DNA from: Comamonas sp. lk
GTDB lineage: Bacteria; Pseudomonadota; Gammaproteobacteria; Burkholderiales; Burkholderiaceae_C
Direction: 5' to 3'
Length of the DNA: 42,399 nt
NCBI GenBank assembly: GCA_945898115.1
Contig: CAMDHS010000003.1
Span: forward strand, 1-42,399
This document shows positions 28,055 through 35,579 of this stretch, one piece after another (position 1 is the first letter of the stretch; each line of letters begins with the position of its first letter). A model generated the notes under the pieces. That model did not search any database. It saw only the letters and a program-made list of their open reading frames with translations, and was not told the DNA's origin. A program made the position numbers and the translations under genes.

Positions 28055-28468
28055 TCAAGGCTTGAGGTAGGCAAAGCCTTCCCTGGCCTGCAGGCGCGCG
28101 ACTTCAGCCACACCAGAAGGCACCACCTTGGCCTCTAGCGCCAATTTCGCGGGGTCAATATTGCGGGAGGTCAGGGTGTTATTGCAGGCCCGAAACTCCA
28201 CGCCGCGCCCGGTCAGGGCGCTGATCGATGCGCTGAACTCGCGCCCCTTGCTGTCCTTGGATTCCTGCAACAAAAAATCAATGCCCGGACCGTGGCTAAC
28301 GACCACGAGCCTGGCCTTGGGGTCTGCGTCAAGGTGGTTCTTGATGTTGTTAAGTGCCGCCGCCGCATTTTCGATGCCCGTGTTCAGGTGGTAGACGACC
28401 TTGGTGTCCTGGGCCTGCGCCAGGCTGGACAGGGCCAAAAAAACGACAGCGCAAAAATATTTATACAC
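28055..28468 (-). CDS. Secreted DsrE-family-like protein
   Basis: GTG start with SD GGAGA: MYKYFCAVVFLALSSLAQAQDTKVVYHLNTGIENAAAALNNIKNHLDADPKARLVVVSHGPGIDFLLQ...FRACNNTLTSRNI. ORF track extends to 28618; the GTG start gives a clean signal peptide. Confidence 0.78.
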   Translation of the reverse strand: MYKYFCAVVFLALSSLAQAQDTKVVYHLNTGIENAAAALNNIKNHLDADPKARLVVVSHGPGIDFLLQESKDSKGREFSASISALTGRGVEFRACNNTLTSRNIDPAKLALEAKVVPSGVAEVARLQAREGFAYLKP

Positions 28469-28573
28469 GGTTTGTCTCCAGTCAATAGCAAAAAAATGGT
28501 CGCGAATCCCGTCCGGCCGAGGCAGATGGTAGCCGCAAACATAAGAACATGCGAATTTATTTACAGACGTACG

Positions 28574-28616
28574 GCGCTGCCGCAACGGGCCACACCGCCC
28601 GTTTGCGGCGCAGCGC
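28574..28616. repeat. Long imperfect hairpin (GCGCTG..CCGCAA.CGGG / CCCG.TTGCGG..CAGCGC)
   Basis: ~16 paired positions with small bulges and an ~8-nt loop, in the intergenic region between the DsrE-like and HbpS-like genes. Confidence 0.6.
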
Positions 28617-28696
28617 AAGCCTGATTTACGGTCAAAATCACGGTTGATTGACCTGGCCAGCGCGCGCGCATGAAGCGCCCACGCTTGGGTGTGCTA

Positions 28697-28724
28697 CCTT
28701 GTGCACCTCACTTTCAGCACAAGG
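28697..28724 (+). promoter_or_regulatory. Putative RBS-occluding hairpin CCTTGTGC-N12-GCACAAGG upstream of the HbpS-like gene
   Basis: Perfect 8-bp dyad whose 3' arm contains the Shine-Dalgarno AAGGA (28721-28725) placed 5 nt before ATG 28731. Confidence 0.55.
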
Positions 28725-28730
28725 ATTGCC

Positions 28731-29225
28731 ATGTTTAAAACCGCACTGACCGCCACCGCACTTGCCGCCATCAGCCTTGCTGCCACTGCGCAAGAGGCGG
28801 TTTTTCAAACCAAATCGCTCACGCCCGAAACCGCCCTGATTGCCGCCCAAGCAGCCATGCAGTCCTGCCGCAAACAGGGCTTCCAGGTCACCGTGGTGGT
28901 GGTGGACAAGGCCGGGCTGCCCCAGGTTTTGCTGCGCGACCGCTATGCCGGCCCGCACACCGTGGATGTGGCCACCAACAAGGCCTGGACTGCGGCGAGC
29001 ATGCGCATGGCCACCTCGGTGTTTGCCACAGAAACCCAGGCCGGAAAACCCATGAGCGGACTGCGCAGCCATGCGCGTGTCTTGGCAGCGGGCGGCGGTT
29101 TGGTGATCGAGGGTGGCGGCAGCCTGTTTGGTGGCATCGGTGTCTCGGGCGGCCCCGGTGGTGAGGCCGACGAGGCCTGCGCGCAGGCCGGTTTGAAGTC
29201 GATTGCAGATGCACTGGAGTTTTAA
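28731..29225 (+). CDS. Exported GlcG/HbpS-family heme-binding-like protein
   Basis: 'MFKTALTATALAAISLAATAQE...VTVVVVDKAGLPQVLLRDRYAGPHTVDVATNKAWTAASMRMATS...GGGLVIEGGGSLFGGIGVSGGPGGEADEACAQAGLKSI'. Confidence 0.85.
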   Translation: MFKTALTATALAAISLAATAQEAVFQTKSLTPETALIAAQAAMQSCRKQGFQVTVVVVDKAGLPQVLLRDRYAGPHTVDVATNKAWTAASMRMATSVFATETQAGKPMSGLRSHARVLAAGGGLVIEGGGSLFGGIGVSGGPGGEADEACAQAGLKSIADALEF

Positions 29226-29248
29226 GCGAAGCCTTGCCCTGGGCCACG

Positions 29249-29348
29249 GAGGGGCTGCGGCGCGGCGTGCGCTTGGGTGTGCGCTCGCGCACTTCTGACG
29301 GGCGCCACACACGCCGCGCCAAGCCTCCGCCTCAAGGCCGCCTGCGGC
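29249..29348. repeat. Compound palindromic (REP-like) intergenic element
   Basis: Perfect 11-bp arms GGCGCGGCGTG (29259-29269)/CACGCCGCGCC (29310-29320) enclosing GTGCGC-TC-GCGCAC (29279-29292), followed by AAGGCCG-CCTG-CGGCCTT near 29334-29351. Confidence 0.55.
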
Positions 29349-29475
29349 CTTAGGGTTGATACCGATATACGCGCCAAAAGTCTGCAGCGATGATCATCAT
29401 ATCAGTCAATGATTAAGTAAGAATTAACAGCTTTATCACACTGTGTTTTTTTCACCTGTACCTTCTGGAGATCGC

Positions 29476-30048
29476 ATGAAACCTTTTGCACGGACTTTGA
29501 AATGGCTGCCGCTGCTCGCACTAACCCTGTTAACGGGCTGCGGAACCATCAGCACCTTGGGCAAACTCGAAGACGGCGCCGGCGCAGAAGCGAGCAAGAT
29601 GTGGGATCGCTGGGTTGAAGCCAATGGCGACATTGCTGTGGCCACCACGTGGGAACGCAAAGTCAAAGCAGGCGTTACCGTGGCCGATATCGAGCAGGTG
29701 TTTGCCCAGGTCTCAACCGAGCGCAACATGAAAGCGGTAGGCGAACTCCCTCTATCCAAGGAGTTGGAATCGCGCACAGGCAAGAAACAAAAATTCCTCA
29801 AGGTCTACTCCTACTGCTCGCCCGACACAGCGCGCTCCATGGTCGACTTCAGCCCTCACATGGGCGCCTACCTTCCGTGCCGCCTAACCGTGGTTGAGCG
29901 CGATGACGGCCTTTGGATCTACACGCTGAACATGGACATGATGGTGAAGATGGGACGCAAGCTGCCCTCGCCCCTGAAAGAAGACGCCTGGAAAGTGCGC
30001 GAAACCATCTACATGATGATGGACCGCGCCGCCAAGGGCGAGTTCTGA
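29476..30048 (+). CDS. DUF302-domain lipoprotein
   Basis: Lipobox 'LLALTLLTGCGT'; DUF302-like 'YSYCSPDTARSMVDFSPHMGAYLPCRLTVVERDDGLWIYTLNMDMMV'. ORF listed from 29443; ATG 29476 has upstream CTGGAG. Confidence 0.75.
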   Translation: MKPFARTLKWLPLLALTLLTGCGTISTLGKLEDGAGAEASKMWDRWVEANGDIAVATTWERKVKAGVTVADIEQVFAQVSTERNMKAVGELPLSKELESRTGKKQKFLKVYSYCSPDTARSMVDFSPHMGAYLPCRLTVVERDDGLWIYTLNMDMMVKMGRKLPSPLKEDAWKVRETIYMMMDRAAKGEF

Positions 30049-30092
30049 ACACGGCTTGCGCATACCAATAAAAACACAAGGAGACAGACACC

Positions 30093-31442
30093 ATGCCAAG
30101 TTCACGCACCTTGAAGCGCATTTGCAAACTCGCAGCAGCCGCTGCTATTACCGGCCCCTTGGGCACCGCCATGGCCACCAACGGCATGCTGATGGAAGGC
30201 TACGGCCCCATTTCTGCCGCCATGGGCGGCGCAGCCCAAGGCTTTGACCACGGCACAGCAGGCATGGCCGAAAACCCGGCCACCCTGGCGCTGGGCAGCG
30301 GCGCGCCACGCCTGGACCTGGCGCTGGGCTCGCTCGGCCCCAAAGTCACCAGCAGCATGGCCGGCATGAACGCTCCGTCCGGCGGCACCTCTTACCTGAT
30401 GCCCGCCTTGGGCTACACCACGCGCCTTGGCCAACTCACCTATGGCGTGGGCATGTTTGCCCAAGGCGGCATGGGCACGGAATACGACGCCAACTCTTTC
30501 CTGGCCGCAGGCTCGGGCAGCGCGGTGCGCTCAGAGCTGGGCGTGGGCAGCGTCATCTTCCCGCTGGCCTACCAAGTGAGCTCCGATTTGACAGTGGGCG
30601 CAACGCTGGACTACATGTGGGCGAGCATGGATTTGCTGATGGCCGCGTCCCCCATGCAATTGGGTTCGATGGTTACCGGCAGCTCTGGCATGCTGGGCGG
30701 CGCGATCACAGGGGGCGCTTTGAACACCGCTACTTGGGCGCGTATCAACTTTTCGGACGACAGCAAGTTCAGCGGCGCGGCCAAGGCAAAAGGCTTTGGC
30801 AGCAAGATTGGCGCAACCCTGAAAGTAGGCAAGGGCATGACCGTGGGCGGCTCCTACCGCTTCAAATCCAAGCTTGACGACATGAAAACCGAGTCAAGTT
30901 CGGCCAGCATGACGGCAAATCCGGGCGGCGGCGCCCAGACTTTTGCCGACAGCGGCAGCATCACCATCGTCAACTTCCAAATGCCTTCGGTATTGGCCTT
31001 GGGTGCGAGCTGGCAGGTGCAGCCCGCACTGCTGTTGGCAGCGGACATCAAGTCGATTGGCTGGGCCGACGCCATGAAAAGTCTGAATATGCGCTTTGAC
31101 AGCACCGGTTACACCGGGTCGGTCAGCTTTGCCATGCCGCAAAACTGGAAAGACCAAACCGTGCTGAACCTGGGCATGGCCTGGAAGGCCAACGAACAAG
31201 TCACCCTGCGTGCAGGCCTGAACCTGGCGGACAACCCGATACCTGAGTCTTTGGTCAATCCCTTGTTTCCCGCCACGGTTAAAAACCACATGACGCTGGG
31301 CCTGGGTTATAAGGTGTCGGACACGGGGGAATTCAATGCGGCGGTCACGTTGGCACCGGCGTCCACCGTGACCAACGCTTCAGGTATTGCCATCTCGCAT
31401 GAGCAAACCAACCTGCAACTGATGTACACGCACCGCTTTTAA
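30093..31442 (+). CDS. FadL/OmpP1-family outer-membrane transport protein
   Basis: 'TNGMLMEGYGPISAAMGGAAQGFDHGTAGMAENPATLALG' N-terminal hatch, repeated beta-strand pattern, C-terminal aromatic 'LQLMYTHRF'; RBS AAGGAG. Confidence 0.85.
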   Translation: MPSSRTLKRICKLAAAAAITGPLGTAMATNGMLMEGYGPISAAMGGAAQGFDHGTAGMAENPATLALGSGAPRLDLALGSLGPKVTSSMAGMNAPSGGTSYLMPALGYTTRLGQLTYGVGMFAQGGMGTEYDANSFLAAGSGSAVRSELGVGSVIFPLAYQVSSDLTVGATLDYMWASMDLLMAASPMQLGSMVTGSSGMLGGAITGGALNTATWARINFSDDSKFSGAAKAKGFGSKIGATLKVGKGMTVGGSYRFKSKLDDMKTESSSASMTANPGGGAQTFADSGSITIVNFQMPSVLALGASWQVQPALLLAADIKSIGWADAMKSLNMRFDSTGYTGSVSFAMPQNWKDQTVLNLGMAWKANEQVTLRAGLNLADNPIPESLVNPLFPATVKNHMTLGLGYKVSDTGEFNAAVTLAPASTVTNASGIAISHEQTNLQLMYTHRF

Positions 31443-31448
31443 ACCAGC

Positions 31449-31478
31449 GCAAGGAGCGTTACTGCAAACGCTCCTTGC
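31449..31478. terminator. Strong hairpin GCAAGGAGCGTT-ACTGCA-AACGCTCCTTGC between convergent FadL-like and DUF1178 genes
   Basis: Perfect 12-bp stem with 6-nt loop; overlaps the last codons and stop of the DUF1178 gene. Confidence 0.65.
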
Positions 31479-31920
31479 TGATCTCTGGAAGCAAGAGGGG
31501 CATGACCCCAATGCCTTCGTCTATCAGTTCGCGGGTTTCCTTCAAGGTGGCCTGGCCGCGAATGGCATGTTCGGGCACCTCGCCGTAGTGGATTTTGCGG
31601 GCCTCTTCGGCAAAGCGGTCACCCACGTCGGTGGTGTTGGCGACCAGCTTGCGCGACAACTCCAGCCAGGCGGCCATCTGTTCGGCGGATTGGGGCTTGG
31701 CCAGCGCCACCGCCGTGCTTGGGGACTCTTCCTGGCTTTGCGTACTGCGGTTAGACGAAAGGTTCAGGCGCGGCGCACTGAGTTTCTTCAGCACATCAGC
31801 ATCGCCGCACAGCGGGCAACACACCAACGAACGCGCCTTTTGCGCCACAAAATCTTCTTCCGAGGCAAACCAGCCTTCAAAGCCGTGGCCTTGGGCGCAT
31901 TGCAGATCAAGAACTTTCAT
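31459..31920 (-). CDS. DUF1178 family protein
   Basis: 'MKVLDLQCAQGHGFEGWFASEEDFVAQKARSLVCCPLCGDADVLKKLSAPRLNL...EVPEHAIRGQATLKETRELIDEGIGVMPLLLPEISKERLQ'. Confidence 0.9.
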   Translation of the reverse strand: MKVLDLQCAQGHGFEGWFASEEDFVAQKARSLVCCPLCGDADVLKKLSAPRLNLSSNRSTQSQEESPSTAVALAKPQSAEQMAAWLELSRKLVANTTDVGDRFAEEARKIHYGEVPEHAIRGQATLKETRELIDEGIGVMPLLLPEISKERLQ

Positions 31921-32582
31921 GCTGGTGTCTGCCAGTCCAGCTTCCACGCGCCAGAGAGCACGTTTTGCAGCCACAAGGCGCCGGCCAGGGTTTTGGCGTC
32001 GGTCACGGTGCCGTCAAAGCACCACTGCAACAGCTCTTGCGGGCTGGAGGTAAACACGTCCAAAAATTCGCCTGCATCCAGCGCACGTTCGCCAGCAATC
32101 AGGCCGCGTGCAAACCAGACTTCAATGAATTCGGTGGAATAGGAAATGACCGGGTGCATCACACCGGCGCGGGCCCACGCGGTGGCGCGGTAACCAGTTT
32201 CTTCTTGCAGCTCGCGCTGGGCGCAGGCCAGCACGCTTTCACCGGCGTCGAGCTTGCCGGCCGGAAACTCCACCATCACCTGGCCTACGGGGTAGCGAAA
32301 CTGGCGCTCCAGCACCAGACGAACCTGTCCGTCGGCATCAGTATCCATGGGAATGACCATGACCGCGCCGGGGTGAACCACATATTCGCGGCTGGCCATT
32401 TGGCCATCGGGCAAGACCACCTGATCGCGAAAGGCGTGCAGGAATTTGCCTCTGAACAGCTCTTGACCGCTATGGCGGGTTTCACGCAAATGGACATCGG
32501 GCAGCGTGGCCTTGCTCGGCGCCGCTGGGGGCTTGGTGGAGCCCATGGGGCGGTCCGTGACAGCTTCGGGGGCGCGGATCAA
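31917..32582 (-). CDS. NUDIX hydrolase (ADP-ribose pyrophosphatase-like)
   Basis: Nudix box 'GKLDAGESVLACAQRELQEETGY'; overlaps nuoN and DUF1178 by 4 bp each. Confidence 0.9.
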   Translation of the reverse strand: MIRAPEAVTDRPMGSTKPPAAPSKATLPDVHLRETRHSGQELFRGKFLHAFRDQVVLPDGQMASREYVVHPGAVMVIPMDTDADGQVRLVLERQFRYPVGQVMVEFPAGKLDAGESVLACAQRELQEETGYRATAWARAGVMHPVISYSTEFIEVWFARGLIAGERALDAGEFLDVFTSSPQELLQWCFDGTVTDAKTLAGALWLQNVLSGAWKLDWQTPA

Positions 32583-34066
32583 GTGCCCAGCATCTGCAAA
32601 ATGGACTGCGCTGACAAGCCCATTAAACCGGCCGGGAAGATGCCCAGCACCAGCACCAGCGCGCCATTGATGGCCAGAACCAGACGCACGCCATTGCCGG
32701 CAAACACCGGTCCGGCGGTAATGGGCTCGTCAAAGTACATGACCTTGACCACGCGCAGGTAGTAGAAAGCACCCACCAGCGACATCATCACCGCAAAAAT
32801 CGCTACGCCCAGGTACAGCGACTCGCCCGATGCAATCAGCGCCTGCAAGACCGACAGCTTGGCGTAAAAGCCGACCATCGGCGGAATGCCCGCCATAGAA
32901 AACATGCAAGCCGCCATGACGCCGGCATACAGCGGGCTGCGCTGGTTCAGGCCAGCGAAGTCAGAGATTTCTTCGCTCTCAAAACCCTCACGCGCCAGCA
33001 GCATGATCACGCCAAAGGCCGCCAGCGTGGTCAATACATAGGTGATGACGTAGAACATGGCCGAGCTGTAGGCGTTGGCGGCAGAGATGGTGTTGCCATT
33101 GACCACGCCCGACATCAGGCCAATGAGCACAAAGCCCATTTGCGAAATCGTAGAAAACGCCAGCATGCGCTTAAGGTTGGTCTGCGCGATAGCCGCCAGA
33201 TTGCCCAAGAACAGCGATGCAATCGACAGCACCATCAGCATTTGCTGCCAGTCAATGGCCAGGGGCAACATGCCTTCGACCAGCAAACGCATGGTGATGG
33301 CAAAAGCCGCCAACTTGGGCGCGCCGCCAATCATCAAGGTAATGGCGGTCGGCGCGCCTTGGTACACGTCGGGAATCCACATGTGGAAAGGCACCACGCC
33401 CAGCTTGAAAGCCAGACCAGCCACGACAAAGACGAGGCCAAACACCAGTACTTGGTGGCGCACCTGGCCTGAAACAATCGCCTTGAACACGGCGTTGATA
33501 TCGAGCGAACCGGTGGCGCCATACATCATGGACATGCCATAGAGCAAGAAGCCCGAGGCCATGGCACCCAGCACAAAGTACTTCATGGCGGCCTCAATGG
33601 CACTGGCGTGGTCGCGGCGCAAGGCCACCAGCGCGTAGCTGGAGAGCGTAAGCAATTCCAGGCCCATGTAGATGACCAGGAAGTTGTTACCCGAGATCAT
33701 GATGAACATGCCCAAGAGCGCAAACATGCCCAGGGTAAACAGTTCGCCGCCACGCAGCATGTCGCGCGAAGCCGAGTACGGCCGGCCATAGACCAGCGTC
33801 ACCATTACTGCCACGGTGGCAAAGCATTTGAGCCATCCTGCCATGGTGTCAGCTACCACCATATTGCCAAAGCCGTAGAGGGTGAGGCCCGTGCTGGCGT
33901 AAAAGCCTTCGAGTGCCGCCACCACAGCCAGGGTGGCCATGGTGAAAGTAAAGGTCAGGCTGCGCAAGGGGCTTTGGGGGCGCAAATCAACCAAGGCGAT
34001 GACGCAGGCCATCACCAAGAGCAACGCCTCGGGAAATACCGCAATCCAACTGATCTGGTCTATCAT
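32579..34066 (-). CDS. nuoN: NADH-quinone oxidoreductase subunit N
   Basis: Antiporter-like ND2 family: 'LLTLSSYALVALRRDHASAIEAAMKYFVLGAMASGFLLYGMSMMYG', 'KLGVVPFHMWIPDVYQGAPTAI'; position in nuo order. Confidence 0.95.
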   Translation of the reverse strand: MIDQISWIAVFPEALLLVMACVIALVDLRPQSPLRSLTFTFTMATLAVVAALEGFYASTGLTLYGFGNMVVADTMAGWLKCFATVAVMVTLVYGRPYSASRDMLRGGELFTLGMFALLGMFIMISGNNFLVIYMGLELLTLSSYALVALRRDHASAIEAAMKYFVLGAMASGFLLYGMSMMYGATGSLDINAVFKAIVSGQVRHQVLVFGLVFVVAGLAFKLGVVPFHMWIPDVYQGAPTAITLMIGGAPKLAAFAITMRLLVEGMLPLAIDWQQMLMVLSIASLFLGNLAAIAQTNLKRMLAFSTISQMGFVLIGLMSGVVNGNTISAANAYSSAMFYVITYVLTTLAAFGVIMLLAREGFESEEISDFAGLNQRSPLYAGVMAACMFSMAGIPPMVGFYAKLSVLQALIASGESLYLGVAIFAVMMSLVGAFYYLRVVKVMYFDEPITAGPVFAGNGVRLVLAINGALVLVLGIFPAGLMGLSAQSILQMLGT

Positions 34067-34091
34067 TTTTCGTTTCTCAAGTCAGCAGGCA

Positions 34092-35567
34092 TCAATTGAG
34101 CTTGGACACTGCAACGTGCCTCAGCAATTCGGTAACCGATGCGTCCATCACATCGGTGAAAGGTTTGGGATTCACACCCATATAGAGCACGGCCACGGCC
34201 AACAAGCTGAGCATCAGGAACTCGCGCGCATTGATGTCTTTGAGGTCTCGAACATGGTCGTTGGCCACCGGCCCCAGGTACACGCGCTTGAACATCCACA
34301 GCGTGTAAGCCGCGCCAAAAATCAGCGCGCTGGCAGCGGCAAAACCGATCCAGAAGTTGTATTTAACTGCCGCCAAAATCACCATCCACTCACCCACAAA
34401 ACCAGCCGTGCCCGGCAAGCCGCAATTGGCCATGGCAAACAAGAGCGAAAAAGCCGCGAACTTGGGCATGGTGTTGACCACGCCGCCGTAGCTTGCAATC
34501 TCGCGGGAATGCACGCGGTCATACAGCACGCCAATCGACAAGAACATGGCCGCCGACACAAAGCCGTGGGCAATCATTTGCACCACACCGCCCGCAACAC
34601 CCAGGTCAATAAAGATGAAAAAGCCCAGGGTGACAAAACCCATGTGCGCTACCGATGAATAAGCCACCAGCTTTTTCATGTCCTGCTGCACCAGCGCCAC
34701 CAGACCGACATAGACCACGGCAATCAACGACAAGGTAATCATCAGCCAGGCCCACTCGTGCGCCGCATCAGGTGCAATCGGCAGCGAGAAGCGCAGGAAA
34801 CCGTAAGCACCGAGCTTGAGCATGATGGCCGCCAGCACCGCAGAGCCGCCGGTGGGCGCTTCCACGTGCACGTCGGGAAGCCAGGTGTGGACCGGCCACA
34901 TCGGCACCTTGACGGCAAAGGCTGCAAAGAAGGCAAAGAACAGCCCGGTTTGCTCAGCCCGGCTTAAGGGCAAGGCGTGCCAAGAGGCAATGTCAAAACT
35001 GCCGCCCGACTGGATGTACAGATAAATCAGGGCCACCAACGTCAGCAGCGAGCCAAGCAAGGTGTACAAAAAGAACTTGAAGGCCGCATAGATCTTGTTC
35101 GGACCGCCCCAGATACCGATGATCAGGTACATCGGTATCAGCGTGGCCTCGAAGAACACGTAAAACAGCAGGCCATCCAGCGCACTGAACACGCCAATCA
35201 TCAGGCCCGAAAGAATCAAAAAGGCCGCCATGTACTGGTTGACCTTGCGGGTAATCACCTCCCAGCCCGCAATCACCACCACCACGTTGATAAACGCGGT
35301 GAGCAGCACAAACCAGAGCGAGATGCCGTCCACGCCGAGGTGGTAGTTGACATTGAAACGCTGAATCCACGAAGTGTTTTCAACGAATTGCATATCCGCC
35401 GTACCGAGCTGAAAGCCGGCGTACAGCGGCAAAGTCACCAAAAAGCTGGCAACCGCACCCACCAAGGCAAACCAGCGCACAGCCCGGACCTGGTCATCAC
35501 GCCCCAGGGCGAGCAGGAGGACGCCAAAGGCAATCGGCATCCAAATAGCAAGGCTCAACAATCCCAT
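34092..35567 (-). CDS. nuoM: NADH-quinone oxidoreductase subunit M
   Basis: 'YHLGVDGISLWFVLLTAFINVV', 'FFAAFAVKVPMWPVHTWLPDVHVEAPTGGSAVLAAIMLKLGAYGFLRF'. Confidence 0.96.
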   Translation of the reverse strand: MGLLSLAIWMPIAFGVLLLALGRDDQVRAVRWFALVGAVASFLVTLPLYAGFQLGTADMQFVENTSWIQRFNVNYHLGVDGISLWFVLLTAFINVVVVIAGWEVITRKVNQYMAAFLILSGLMIGVFSALDGLLFYVFFEATLIPMYLIIGIWGGPNKIYAAFKFFLYTLLGSLLTLVALIYLYIQSGGSFDIASWHALPLSRAEQTGLFFAFFAAFAVKVPMWPVHTWLPDVHVEAPTGGSAVLAAIMLKLGAYGFLRFSLPIAPDAAHEWAWLMITLSLIAVVYVGLVALVQQDMKKLVAYSSVAHMGFVTLGFFIFIDLGVAGGVVQMIAHGFVSAAMFLSIGVLYDRVHSREIASYGGVVNTMPKFAAFSLLFAMANCGLPGTAGFVGEWMVILAAVKYNFWIGFAAASALIFGAAYTLWMFKRVYLGPVANDHVRDLKDINAREFLMLSLLAVAVLYMGVNPKPFTDVMDASVTELLRHVAVSKLN

Positions 35568-35579
35568 TTTTCTTATTCC

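Noticed and set aside
28682-29282. 13-nt direct repeat CGCTTGGGTGTGC at 28682-28694 and 29270-29282 flanking the HbpS-like gene
   Set aside because: Exact 13-mers of this kind are expected by chance in a 42 kb window with skewed composition; no other sign of a mobile unit.
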